64,000 nucleotides of DNA from contig JAUXAI010000001.1 of the NCBI GenBank assembly GCA_030619985.1, positions 1 through 64,000 on the forward strand, in the 5' to 3' direction. Both the position numbers and the translations under genes were made by a program. The notes beneath the pieces were generated by a model. It had not been told where the DNA came from, searched no databases, and worked only from the letters and a program-made list of their open reading frames with translations. The DNA comes from a bacterium (GTDB lineage Bacteria > UBP18 > UBA7526). Positions 15,016-23,270 of this stretch are shown here, in pieces (positions within the stretch are counted from its first letter, which is position 1; each line of letters opens with the position of its first letter).

Positions 15016-16546
15016 GAAGGTAATGATTTCTTATCCTCCCTTGAAAGGACCAGGATGTCCTTTATTGAGTCAGAACCGTCAGTTTCAATGGTTCCATAAT
15101 CCTACTTATATCTATCCCGTAGTTCCGGCCTGGGCAGCGACGATGCTTAAGAACGCGGGTTATGAGGTCATCTGGAACGACTGTATTGCAGAAAATTGGG
15201 ACTATAAAAAGTTTTTGGATTTTGTCCAAAAGGAAAAGCCCGACCTCATTGCCTTTGAAACCAAAACCCCAGTAATAAAGCAGCACTGGCAAATCATCAA
15301 CGATTTGAAAAGACCAATCACCAATCACCGATCACCGATCACCGTATTATTCGGTGATCACGTTACTGCTCTACCTGAGGAATCTTTCCACAATTCTCAG
15401 GTCGATTATGTTCTGACCGGTGGTGACTATGATTTCCTCCTCCTCAACCTCTGTAACTTTTTAGCTACCGATAACCCGATTACCCGATCACCTGATCACC
15501 TGATAACCCGATTAGAACCCGGCATCTGGTATCGAGAAAGTGGCGAAATTAAGAATTCCGGTCTTTTCCGATTAAATCATGATTTAGATTCTTTACCTTT
15601 CATTGATCGTGATTTAACTAAATGGAAACTCTATGCTTATGAAAATGGAAATTATAAATTAACCCCCGGGACCTATATTATGGCGGGAAGAGATTGTTGG
15701 TGGCGAAAGGATGGTGGCTGTACCTTTTGCTCCTGGACCGCCCTTTATCCTACCTGGAGGGTGAGGTCGGTAGAGAATGTCTTGGATGAGATGGGCGAGC
15801 TTATTGAGAGATATAAGATTCGGGAGATAATGGATGATACCGGTACTTTTCCGGCTGGGGAGTGGCTGCGAGAGTTCTGTCAGGGGATGATTAAAAGAGG
15901 TTATAATGAAAGGATTAATTTCGATTGCAATCTGCGTTTTGGAGCATTAACCAGTAAAGATTATAAACTGATGGCCAAGGCGGGATTCAGATTCCTCCTT
16001 TATGGGCTTGAATCGGCGAGCCAAGAAACAATTAATAGATTGAATAAGGAGATAAAGATTGCCGCCATTGAGGAGGAATTAAGAGAGGTCAAAAGGGCAA
16101 ATAGAGAGATTAAAGGACATCTCGAACCCCATGTCACCTGTATGGTTGGCTATCCCTGGGAGACAAAAGAGGAGGCAGAGAAGACGATTCAGATGACAAA
16201 GGATTTGTTCAGTAAAGGCTTGATAGACACCCTTCAGGCAACCATTATGATTCCCTACCCAGGAACGGCCCTCTTTAAGGAATGCAGGAAGAATGGATGG
16301 TTAAAGAACGAGGATTGGGATGGGTTTGATATGAGTCAGCCGGTCATGAAGACTCCTCTGAAGGATGAGGAAGTAATGCGACTCACTCAGGGCATTTATA
16401 AATCCTTTATTACCCCACGCTTCTTATTTAGGAAAATAATATCTATCAGGAATATTGATGGCTTAAAGTTTTTCTGGCGTGCTGGAAAGGCAGTTTTGGG
16501 CCATCTCCGGGACTTTATGAAAAAACAATCTAAATTTTTGACATAG
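14993..16546 (+). CDS. B12-binding radical SAM protein with C-x7-C-x2-C cluster motif
   Basis: A 517-residue protein. An N-terminal cobalamin-binding-like domain (about 10-180: ISYPPLKGPG, VPAWAATMLKNAGYEVIWND, KPDLIAFETKTP) precedes a radical SAM barrel (about 225-440). The cluster motif GRDCWWRKDGGCTFC has seven rather than three residues between the first two cysteines. LLYGLESASQETINRLNK and MVGYPWETKEE are standard later motifs. Members of the superfamily methylate unactivated carbon or phosphorus, or rearrange carbon skeletons; the substrate is unknown. Two stretches (NHRSPIT near residue 108 and DNPITRSPDHLITR near 160) are encoded by repeat arrays. ATG 14993 is used; GTG 15014 and ATG 15023 are alternatives. 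Confidence 0.8.
   Translation: MNTKRCGVKVMISYPPLKGPGCPLLSQNRQFQWFHNPTYIYPVVPAWAATMLKNAGYEVIWNDCIAENWDYKKFLDFVQKEKPDLIAFETKTPVIKQHWQIINDLKRPITNHRSPITVLFGDHVTALPEESFHNSQVDYVLTGGDYDFLLLNLCNFLATDNPITRSPDHLITRLEPGIWYRESGEIKNSGLFRLNHDLDSLPFIDRDLTKWKLYAYENGNYKLTPGTYIMAGRDCWWRKDGGCTFCSWTALYPTWRVRSVENVLDEMGELIERYKIREIMDDTGTFPAGEWLREFCQGMIKRGYNERINFDCNLRFGALTSKDYKLMAKAGFRFLLYGLESASQETINRLNKEIKIAAIEEELREVKRANREIKGHLEPHVTCMVGYPWETKEEAEKTIQMTKDLFSKGLIDTLQATIMIPYPGTALFKECRKNGWLKNEDWDGFDMSQPVMKTPLKDEEVMRLTQGIYKSFITPRFLFRKIISIRNIDGLKFFWRAGKAVLGHLRDFMKKQSKFLT
15314..15341. repeat. In-frame heptad array in radical SAM gene
   Basis: Four 7-bp units, CCAATCA twice then CCGATCA twice, read in frame as part of RPITNHRSPIT in the N-terminal domain. 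Confidence 0.85.
15470..15515. repeat. In-frame octad array in radical SAM gene
   Basis: Five 8-bp units (GATAACCC, GATTACCC, GATCACCT twice, GATAACCC) plus a partial sixth, read in frame as DNPITRSPDHLITR. Confidence 0.85.
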
Positions 16547-16610
16547 GGCATTCAAGATGTTATGCTAAATCTGGAAAACCGAACTTTATTTCGGAAATCC
16601 AAATCATTAA

Positions 16611-16700
16611 AAGGACGGGAAATATACTCCATACCTAGACGCAGATATAATATCATCAGAAAATGTTATATCTGAATGCGTAGAAAAATGTGGAGAGTAA
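16611..16700 (+). pseudogene. Fragment of a GT2 glycosyltransferase gene
   Basis: Reading from 16611 gives DGKYTPYLDADIISSENVIS then ECVEKCGE and a stop. This matches residues about 85-115 of the GT2 protein encoded at 18297 (GKYILYLDADMILSKDVIS then ECVEKC). The match stops at the same residue where the other copy carries a palindromic insert, and the AlbA_2 gene begins two bases later. Upstream (16547-16610) there is no clear continuation. Confidence 0.75.
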
Positions 16701-16701
16701 G

Positions 16702-18069
16702 ATGGATATAAAAGCACTAATTAAAGAAGGCGAGTCTGAAGCCTTAGAATTTAAAGAATCTACAGGAGAGTGGAAAGAGATAGTTTCAACTATCTCTGCT
16801 TTTGCTAATACTAAAGGTGGTAGGATAATTATTGGAGTTTCTAAATCGGGTAAACTATTTGGTGCAGAAATTGGCAAAGATACTATTGAGCGTCTAAGCA
16901 ATCAAATCTCTCAGAATACCGACCCCAAAGTTCATCCCCGCATTACTACAGAGAAGATAAAAGGCAAATCCATAATCATTATTGAAGTAAAAGAGTCATC
17001 CGACCATTTGATTCTTGCATTTGGTAGGCCATTCAAAAGGGTAGGCAAATCAACTGTCAAAATGTCCAAGGATGAGTATGAAAAGTTGATTTTAGAAAAG
17101 CATAGAGAGAAATTATATTTTGATTCTCAAATTTGTAAAGGTGCGAAGCTAAAAGATATCAATAAGGAAAGATTATTATGGTTTGTTAAGGAAGCAAGGG
17201 TTCATAGGGGTTTGGATGTAGAAGATATGCTTCCCACAGAAGAAATTTTAGAAAGATTAAAACTTTTAAAGGAAAGGAAGTTAACCAATGCCGCTATATT
17301 GTTATTTGGAAAAAATCCTCAGAAGTTTTTTCTTCAGACGATAATAAAAGCAATCAGATTCAAGGGGACTGATGTAACGGAAGATATGCTAGACTTTAAG
17401 ACCATAGAAGGAGATATCCTGATTCAGCTTAAGAGGGCTGAAGACTTTATCTTTGAACACATTCCGAAACAGGCATGGATAGAAGAAGGTAAACTTCAAA
17501 GACAGGAAAAATGGTTATACCCGCCTAAAGCGATAAGGGAGGCTTTGGCAAACGCATTAGCGCATAGAGATTATGAGACAACATCAAGTGTTCAGGTTAG
17601 AATTTTTGATGATAGGTTAGAAATATGGAATCCAGGAGGTTTGCCATCAGGACTTACAGTGGAAAAACTAAAGAGAAAACATACTTCCATCCCTCGCAAT
17701 CCTCTTATTGCGAGAGCCTTCTTTTGGGTGAAATACGTAGAAGAAGTTGGCACAGGAACAAATAAGATTATCAAATGGTGTAAAGAGTGGGAGTTACCTG
17801 AGCCAGAATTTGAAGATACAGGAACAAGTTTTGTATTAACTTTCCGAAAATTCTATGTGAGTGAAAGTTTATTAGAAGTATTGAATGAACGTCAGAAAAA
17901 GGCTGTAGGGTATCTTAGGGAAAAAGGCAAAATAACAAATAGAGAGTATCAAAAACTTTGCGCTGGTGTAAATAGAGAAACCATAAGAAAAGACCTAAAT
18001 AATTTAATTAATAAAAAAATTATTATTAGAAAAGGAGAAAAAAAAGGGGTTTATTACGAACTTATATGA
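16702..18069 (+). CDS. Schlafen AlbA_2-type ATP-binding regulator-like protein
   Basis: A 455-residue protein. Residues 1-125 match the AlbA_2 domain (ESEALEFKESTGEWKEIVSTISAFANTKGG, IIIGV). A middle domain with REALANALAHRDYETTSSVQVRIFDDRLEIWNPGGLPSGL is the HATPase_c_4 signature of RecG-like putative transcriptional regulators, and the C-terminal 80 residues look like a winged helix (NERQKKAVGYLREKGKITNREYQKL). Such proteins are usually accessory genes, linked to regulation or defence. GGAGAGTAAG fixes the ATG at 16702. It is unrelated in role to the glycan genes around it and sits beside a broken GT2 copy, which suggests insertion. Confidence 0.85.
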   Translation: MDIKALIKEGESEALEFKESTGEWKEIVSTISAFANTKGGRIIIGVSKSGKLFGAEIGKDTIERLSNQISQNTDPKVHPRITTEKIKGKSIIIIEVKESSDHLILAFGRPFKRVGKSTVKMSKDEYEKLILEKHREKLYFDSQICKGAKLKDINKERLLWFVKEARVHRGLDVEDMLPTEEILERLKLLKERKLTNAAILLFGKNPQKFFLQTIIKAIRFKGTDVTEDMLDFKTIEGDILIQLKRAEDFIFEHIPKQAWIEEGKLQRQEKWLYPPKAIREALANALAHRDYETTSSVQVRIFDDRLEIWNPGGLPSGLTVEKLKRKHTSIPRNPLIARAFFWVKYVEEVGTGTNKIIKWCKEWELPEPEFEDTGTSFVLTFRKFYVSESLLEVLNERQKKAVGYLREKGKITNREYQKLCAGVNRETIRKDLNNLINKKIIIRKGEKKGVYYELI

Positions 18070-18070
18070 T

Positions 18071-18103
18071 ATGCCAACTTTATGCCAACTTTATGCCAAC
18101 TTT
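18071..18103. repeat. Three perfect 11-bp tandem repeats
   Basis: ATGCCAACTTT is repeated three times without error, starting one base after the stop codon of the AlbA_2 gene. Its exactness contrasts with the degenerate 7/8-bp arrays. Confidence 0.9.
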
Positions 18104-18207
18104 AAAGATAGTTGTAAAGGAGGGAAGGGTAAGGGAAAATGGTAAACAGAGCATTAAACGGGTGCGAGTTCTCCGCTATCGTGGGGAAGCCGCCAGATAA
18201 TAATTAT

Positions 18208-18282
18208 GCGTCAGATTTGCGCCAGATAGCAGAAATAAAGAATACACGAATTTCACTTTGCGAAAAAGTGAAAATCTGACGC
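18208..18282. repeat. Nested inverted repeat upstream of GT2 gene
   Basis: Outer arms GCGTCAGATTT (18208-18218) and AAATCTGACGC (18272-18282) are perfect; an inner stem TTTCACTT/AAGTGAAA (about 18251-18273) lies inside. It ends 14 bp before the GT2 start at 18297. No gene is present in 18104-18296. Confidence 0.75.
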
Positions 18283-18296
18283 TGAGTGATAAAGGG

Positions 18297-19265
18297 ATGG
18301 AAGAATATCCAGTGGTTTCTGTAGTAGTTACAACTAAGAATGAAGCAAAGAGCATCGAAAATTGCTTGAGGAGCATAAAAAAACAGACCTATCCACAAAA
18401 AAAGATAGAGATAATCATAGTGGATAATAATTCAACCGATAAAACGAAGGAAATTGCTAAAAGATTTGCAGATAAAGTCTACAATAAAGGTCCAGAAAGA
18501 TCAGCCCAAAGGAATTTTGGAGTAGAGAGGGCAAGAGGGAAATACATCTTATACCTTGATGCAGATATGATATTATCAAAAGATGTAATTTCTGAATGTG
18601 TAGAGAAATGCCTGCCCCGTAGGAAGCCAACCTGCCCCGTAGCTTCCGCCTCGGCGGGATGGTATGGGGAGGCTTTCCTTCGGGGTGAAAACGAAGACTG
18701 CGTTGCCCTATATATTCCCGAACGAATAGTAAATTTATCTTCCGATCAGTTAAATAATCGGTGTAATCTAAATTTTAATCTGCGTAATCAGCGTTTCTGG
18801 ATAAAGGTAAGAGATTTTGAGAGAAATTTCTATAATGCCACAGTAATAGATTGTGTGAGATTTATTCAGAGAGATAAATTTTTAAAAATTGGTGGATTTG
18901 ATGAAAAATTAACTGGTCCTGAAGATTGGGATTTTGATCGAAGAATCAAGGAGAAGGGAAAAGTGGACATAATAAACGCTCCTCTGTATCACAACGAAGG
19001 AGAATTTAATCTCAAAGAATATCTAAAGAAAAAAAGTTATTACTCTCGATTTTTCAATAAGTACATTCAGAAATGGGGTAAGGATGATTCTATTATAAGA
19101 AAGCAATTAGGCCCTTGGTATCGTTTATTTGGAGTTTTTATTGAGAATAGAAAGTGGAAAAGATTCATCAGTAAACCTCATTTAGCTTTTGGCATAATTA
19201 TATTGAGATGTTCAGTTGGGCTAGTATTCTTAGTTTCTAAGATTTCAAAAATTACTCGGCGTTAG
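18297..19265 (+). CDS. GT2 glycosyltransferase carrying repeat-encoded inserts
   Basis: A 322-residue GT2 enzyme: VVSVVVTTKNEAKSIENCLRSIKKQTYP, IIIVDNNSTDKT, YILYLDADMIL and the acceptor motif LTGPEDWDFDRRI. The C-terminal WGKDDSIIRKQLGPWYRLFGVFIENRKWKRF block is typical of one subfamily. Between ECVEKC and ENEDCVALYIPERIV are about 25 extra residues rich in Pro, Ala, Gly and Arg, encoded by a CCCCG-type palindrome; a second insert (NNRCNLNFNLRNQR) precedes FWIKVRDFERNFYNAT. Both keep the frame. ATG 18297 is preferred; a TTG at 18258 is in frame but lies in an inverted repeat. Confidence 0.82.
   Translation: MEEYPVVSVVVTTKNEAKSIENCLRSIKKQTYPQKKIEIIIVDNNSTDKTKEIAKRFADKVYNKGPERSAQRNFGVERARGKYILYLDADMILSKDVISECVEKCLPRRKPTCPVASASAGWYGEAFLRGENEDCVALYIPERIVNLSSDQLNNRCNLNFNLRNQRFWIKVRDFERNFYNATVIDCVRFIQRDKFLKIGGFDEKLTGPEDWDFDRRIKEKGKVDIINAPLYHNEGEFNLKEYLKKKSYYSRFFNKYIQKWGKDDSIIRKQLGPWYRLFGVFIENRKWKRFISKPHLAFGIIILRCSVGLVFLVSKISKITRR
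18615..18685. repeat. In-frame CCCCG-type palindrome inside GT2 gene
   Basis: Arms CCCCGTAGGAAGCC (18615-18628) and GGCTTTCCTTCGGGG (18671-18685) pair with one bulge and one mismatch. Inside are a direct copy of CCTGCCCCGTAG (18631-18642) and a small CCGCC/GGCGG hairpin. The whole is translated as an extra segment of the glycosyltransferase. Confidence 0.8.
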
Positions 19266-19298
19266 ATAAGAAAAATAATAAGATAGGAGAGAAAGAGT

Positions 19299-20018
19299 AT
19301 GAAGAAGAGAATAGATGTTGTGATTCTATGCGGGGGTAAGGGAACCCGTCTCTATCCCCTGACTACCAAGGTCCCCAAACCTATGGTTAAGATCGGTGAT
19401 TTCCCGGTTCTGGAACATCTAATAAAGTATTATCAGTATTATGGCTATAAGAACTTTAAATTACTTCTGGGTTATAAAGGAGAGACCATTAAGGATTATT
19501 TTAGCAATTGCTATAAAGATTTGCATATCGAATATTTGGATACCGGTATTGATAGTGGAACGGCAGAGAGAATTTGGCAGGTAAGAGAAAGGCTCTCCAA
19601 GATTTTTCTACTATCCTACACTGATGTTTTGGCTGATATCAATTTAGAAGAGAAAATGGCGTTTCATTTATCCCATAAAAAGGTGGGAACCATGAGCATT
19701 GTTCCCTTAAAAACCTCCTATGGCGTGGTGGAATTTGATTCTCACAGTATAGCCACTGATTATCTCGAGAAACCAATCTTTTACGATAAATGGATTAACG
19801 CCGGTTTCTTCATCTTTAACTCCACTCTTTTTAATTACTGGAGTTGGGAGAGTAAAAACTTTTCCCGAGGTATGCTGGTGAAGTTGGCTAAATTAGGATT
19901 ATTGGGATGTTTTAAGCATTATGGTTTCTGGGGCAGCATGGATACTATCAAAGAGAATAGCATCTTAAATGAACTCTGGAATAAAGGGGAGGCAAAGTGG
20001 GCTCTCTGGCGAAAGTAA
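19299..20018 (+). CDS. rfbF: Glucose-1-phosphate cytidylyltransferase-like (RfbF-like) nucleotidyltransferase
   Basis: A 239-residue nucleotidyltransferase. ILCGGKGTRLYPLTTKVPKPMVKIGDFPVLEHLIKYY and YTDVLADINL are the family motifs, and the C-terminus GFWGSMDTIKENSILNELWNKGEAKW closely resembles the ending of RfbF. With the RfbG- and RfbH-like genes downstream, synthesis of CDP-glucose is the best reading. The protein is slightly shorter than typical RfbF (about 257 residues), so a different NTP preference remains possible. It overlaps the next gene by 22 bases. Confidence 0.75.
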   Translation: MKKRIDVVILCGGKGTRLYPLTTKVPKPMVKIGDFPVLEHLIKYYQYYGYKNFKLLLGYKGETIKDYFSNCYKDLHIEYLDTGIDSGTAERIWQVRERLSKIFLLSYTDVLADINLEEKMAFHLSHKKVGTMSIVPLKTSYGVVEFDSHSIATDYLEKPIFYDKWINAGFFIFNSTLFNYWSWESKNFSRGMLVKLAKLGLLGCFKHYGFWGSMDTIKENSILNELWNKGEAKWALWRK

Positions 20019-20965
20019 GGATCTTGGTAAGTGGAGCCAGTGGTTTTATCGGTGCCCATCTTACTTGGAGACTGATTCAGGAAGGGGCTCAAGTCTTTGC
20101 TTTAACAGAAAAGAATCAACTGGGCAATCTTCCCATTTTTCTAAAGGAGCAACTGAAAAAGGTTAACATTTTTCAGGTTGATTTAAAAGATTATCCACAG
20201 CTTAAATCTATAGCAGAGAAGGTCAGGCCTCAGAAGGTATACCATCTGGCAGCATTTGTTAATCTGGAACGAACTTTCTCTAATGTCCAAAGATGTATTG
20301 AAACTAATATCAAAGGAACGGTCAATCTCTTACAAGCCTTCGAAAGAGTAGGATGCGAGGTCTTTATTCATTCCGGGACATGTGAGGTCTATGGTAATGG
20401 ACCTATCCCCTTTAGGGAAGAGCAACCCATTTATCCCATTTCTCCCTACGCCATTTCTAAGGCCTGCGGAGAGTTCTTCTGCCAAATGTACCAGCAGTTA
20501 TACCAATATCCAGTCGTTATGTTGCGTCTCTCCACTGTTTATGGACCGGGACAGAACCCAGAAAGGCTAATTCCCTCAGTGATCCTTTCGTGCTTAAGAA
20601 AGGAGAAGATTGAGGTAAGTTCTGGTAAGCAGAAAAGAGACTTTACTTATGTTAAGGATATGGTTGATGGTTTTATTCGGGCCTCGACTACTGAAAGAGC
20701 GATTGGCCAGATTATTAACTTAGGAGACAAGAAAGGATGTAGTATAGAAAGCATAGTAAATAGAATTGTGAGAAAGATAGATCCTTCCTTGAGGCCTGTC
20801 TTCGGAGCCAGAAAAGAGCGTCCGTTTGAGGCCCGGAATTGGTGCTCCAGTAATGATCGAGCTTGGGAACTGCTTGATTGGAAACCCAGGATTAGCCTGG
20901 ACGAGGGGTTAGAGAGAACCATTCGTTATTATCGGGAAGTCTCCAGGTGGGGTGAGGATGAATAA
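19997..20965 (+). CDS. NAD(P)-dependent sugar reductase/epimerase, likely CDP-paratose/abequose synthase type
   Basis: A 322-residue SDR with RILVSGASGFIGAHL, HLAAFVNLERTFS, the active-site segment HSGTCEVYGNG and YAISKACGEFF (Tyr-x3-Lys). It is embedded between RfbF-, RfbH- and RfbG-like genes, where O-antigen loci encode the reductase that finishes CDP-3,6-dideoxyhexoses (RfbS/RfbJ). The precise stereochemistry cannot be read from sequence. Start is GTG 19997 with GGGGAGG four bases upstream; it overlaps both neighbours, implying a coupled operon. Confidence 0.68.
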   Translation: MGSLAKVRILVSGASGFIGAHLTWRLIQEGAQVFALTEKNQLGNLPIFLKEQLKKVNIFQVDLKDYPQLKSIAEKVRPQKVYHLAAFVNLERTFSNVQRCIETNIKGTVNLLQAFERVGCEVFIHSGTCEVYGNGPIPFREEQPIYPISPYAISKACGEFFCQMYQQLYQYPVVMLRLSTVYGPGQNPERLIPSVILSCLRKEKIEVSSGKQKRDFTYVKDMVDGFIRASTTERAIGQIINLGDKKGCSIESIVNRIVRKIDPSLRPVFGARKERPFEARNWCSSNDRAWELLDWKPRISLDEGLERTIRYYREVSRWGEDE

Positions 20966-22274
20966 GGGTGAGAAGGTTCGGAAAGAGATCCTGGATAAAG
21001 TAGCAGAATTTTATCGCTGGCGTAAAAGTCAGGAAAGTTTCATCCCGGATAAATCAAAGGTTCATTATGCAGGTAGAGTCTACGATGAAAAAGAGATGAT
21101 GAGTTTAGTAGATGCTTCACTTGACTTTTGGCTAACCGCGGGAAGATTTGCTAATCGGTTCGAAAAAGAATTTGCAGAATTCTTAGGAGTAAAATATTGC
21201 CTTCTGACCAATTCTGGTTCCTCAGCTAATCTTTTAGCAATTTCTGCTTTAACTTCATCAAAATTTGGAAGCAGAAGACTAAAACCTGGTGACGAAATTG
21301 TTACTACCGCCTGTGGATTTCCTACTACGTTAAGTCCCATTATCCAGAACAATTTGGTTCCCGTTTTTATTGATGTTGACTTAGGAACATATAATATTCA
21401 GGTGGATAAAATTGAAAAAGCGATAACAGAAAAAACAAAAGCAATTTTTATTGCTCATACATTAGGCAATCCAGCAAATTTAGGTAAAATTATGAAGATT
21501 ATAAAGAAATATAATCTTTGGTTTTGCGAAGATAACTGCGATAGTTTAGGTTCTAGATATAAAGGCAAATATACCGGTACCTTCGGGCACATTTCTACTT
21601 GCAGTTTTTATCCCGCCCATCACATAACTATGGGAGAGGGTGGGGCGGTTTTAACTAATGACCCTTTATTAAAGAAAATCATCCTTTCCTTTCGCGATTG
21701 GGGAAGAGATTGTTGGTGTGAACCAGGCCATGACAATACCTGTGAAAAAAGATTCAGTTGGCAATTGGGTAAACTTCCCTTTGGCTACGATCACAAGTAT
21801 ATTTATTCTCACATAGGTTACAATCTTAAAGTTACCGATATGCAAGCAGCAGTTGGTGTGGAACAACTAAAAAAACTTCCCGAATTTATAGAAAAAAGAA
21901 AAGAAAACTTTAAAATACTTTATGATGGATTAAGAAAATATGAAAAGTATTTTATTCTCCCTCAAGCAACAAGAAATTCTGAGCCCAGTTGGTTTGGCTT
22001 TCCAATTTTGGTAAGAGAAGGCACCTCCTTTACACGGGATGAAACTGTGAAATATTTAGAGGAGAACAAAATTGCCACTCGAATGCTTTTTGGTGGAAAT
22101 TTGACAAAACAACCTGCTTATGAAAATATAAAATATAGAATCTTCGGGCCATTAGAAAATACCGATTTAGTGATGAATAATCTCTTCTGGATTGGAGTAT
22201 ATCCCGGTATCAGTCAGGAAGAGATAAGTTTTATCTTGAATAAAATAGGGAAATTTATGAAAGGTTATCGTTAA
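20958..22274 (+). CDS. rfbH: CDP-4-dehydro-6-deoxyglucose 3-dehydrase (E1), RfbH-type
   Basis: A 438-residue DegT/aspartate-aminotransferase-fold enzyme that removes the C3 hydroxyl of CDP-4-keto-6-deoxyglucose using PMP and a [2Fe-2S] centre. Two features identify it. The usual PLP lysine is replaced by histidine in SFYPAHHITMGEGG. The cysteine pattern RDCWCEPGHDNTCEKRF (C-x-C-x7-C, with an earlier Cys in EDNCDSLG) is the iron-sulfur ligand set of E1. QLGKLPFGYDHKYIYSHIGYNLKVTDMQAA is also characteristic. ATG 20958 is preferred over the GTG at 20952 because of the GGTGAGG before it. The reductase partner E3 (RfbI/AscD) is not in the window. Confidence 0.93.
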   Translation: MNKGEKVRKEILDKVAEFYRWRKSQESFIPDKSKVHYAGRVYDEKEMMSLVDASLDFWLTAGRFANRFEKEFAEFLGVKYCLLTNSGSSANLLAISALTSSKFGSRRLKPGDEIVTTACGFPTTLSPIIQNNLVPVFIDVDLGTYNIQVDKIEKAITEKTKAIFIAHTLGNPANLGKIMKIIKKYNLWFCEDNCDSLGSRYKGKYTGTFGHISTCSFYPAHHITMGEGGAVLTNDPLLKKIILSFRDWGRDCWCEPGHDNTCEKRFSWQLGKLPFGYDHKYIYSHIGYNLKVTDMQAAVGVEQLKKLPEFIEKRKENFKILYDGLRKYEKYFILPQATRNSEPSWFGFPILVREGTSFTRDETVKYLEENKIATRMLFGGNLTKQPAYENIKYRIFGPLENTDLVMNNLFWIGVYPGISQEEISFILNKIGKFMKGYR

Positions 22275-22289
22275 TAGGAGGATAATGAA

Positions 22290-23270
22290 ATGGTGAAGAG
22301 GAAGTATTGGAAGGAGAAAAATGTTTTAGTAACTGGAGCTACGGGCATGCTTGGTTCCTGGCTGACGGCACGCCTGGTAAAGGAAGGAGCCAATGTGGTC
22401 TCCTTGATCCGGGACTTAACCCCTAAATCTAACTTCTTTTTACTTGGTCTGGATAAGAAAGTAACCATCATTTATGGTGACCTGTGTGATTACCAGATTA
22501 TAGAGAGGACTTTGAACGAATACGAAATCGATACCTGTTTCCATTTAGGGGCTCAGGCTCTGGTTCCGGTAGGGAATAGAAATCCTTTATCTACTTTTGA
22601 GTCAAATATCCGGGGCACCTGGAATGTACTTGAGGCTTGTCGAAATAGTAAGTTATTGAAGGGGCTGGTTGTTGCCTCAAGCGACAAGGCTTATGGTTCT
22701 ACTGACCAGCTGCCCTATACTGAGGAGACCCCCCTCAGGGGATTATATCCTTATGATGTTTCTAAAAGCTGTGCCGATCTTTTAGCTCAGACCTATTTTA
22801 ATACCTATGGCGTGCCCTTGGGCATTGCCAGAAGCGGTAATTTTTTTGGAGGTGGAGATTTTAACCTTAGCAGAATTGTGCCAGGGACGATCCGTTCGGT
22901 GCTTAAGAATGAAAATCCCATTATTAGAAGCGATGGTAGCTATGTTCGTGACTACATATATGTTAAGGATGTTGTAGATGCTTATCTTTGTTTGGCTCAA
23001 AAATTAGATGATCCATCTATTCAAGGCGAGGCATTTAACTTTAGCAATGAATGCCATTATACGGTTCTAGAACTTGTTAATCTGATATTAAAGTTAATGA
23101 ATCAAAAAGACCTAAAGCCAATCATTTTAAACAAAGTCTCACATGAGATAAAGAAGCAGTATCTTTCGGCAAAAAAGGCCCATTCACTTCTAGGATGGAA
23201 ATCCAAATATGATGTTGAAAAAAGTCTTATTGAAACGATAGATTGGTATAAGAGATATCTTAAATGGTAA
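22290..23270 (+). CDS. rfbG: CDP-glucose 4,6-dehydratase
   Basis: A 326-residue SDR. KNVLVTGATGMLGSWLTARLV, GDLCDYQIIERTLNEYEIDTCFHLGAQALVPVGNRNPLSTFESNIRGTWNVLEACR, VASSDKAYGS (the Ser-Asp-Lys active site typical of RfbG) and YDVSKSCADLL identify CDP-glucose 4,6-dehydratase. It provides CDP-4-keto-6-deoxyglucose for RfbH. AGGAGG at 22276-22281 supports ATG 22290. It is about 30 residues shorter than typical RfbG but complete in its motifs. The stop overlaps the next start. Confidence 0.87.
   Translation: MVKRKYWKEKNVLVTGATGMLGSWLTARLVKEGANVVSLIRDLTPKSNFFLLGLDKKVTIIYGDLCDYQIIERTLNEYEIDTCFHLGAQALVPVGNRNPLSTFESNIRGTWNVLEACRNSKLLKGLVVASSDKAYGSTDQLPYTEETPLRGLYPYDVSKSCADLLAQTYFNTYGVPLGIARSGNFFGGGDFNLSRIVPGTIRSVLKNENPIIRSDGSYVRDYIYVKDVVDAYLCLAQKLDDPSIQGEAFNFSNECHYTVLELVNLILKLMNQKDLKPIILNKVSHEIKKQYLSAKKAHSLLGWKSKYDVEKSLIETIDWYKRYLKW

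Noticed and set aside
18258-18296. TTG start extending the GT2 protein by 13 residues
   Set aside because: The extension lies in an inverted repeat and precedes the normal GT2 opening; ATG 18297 has an AAAGGG site and fits the family start.
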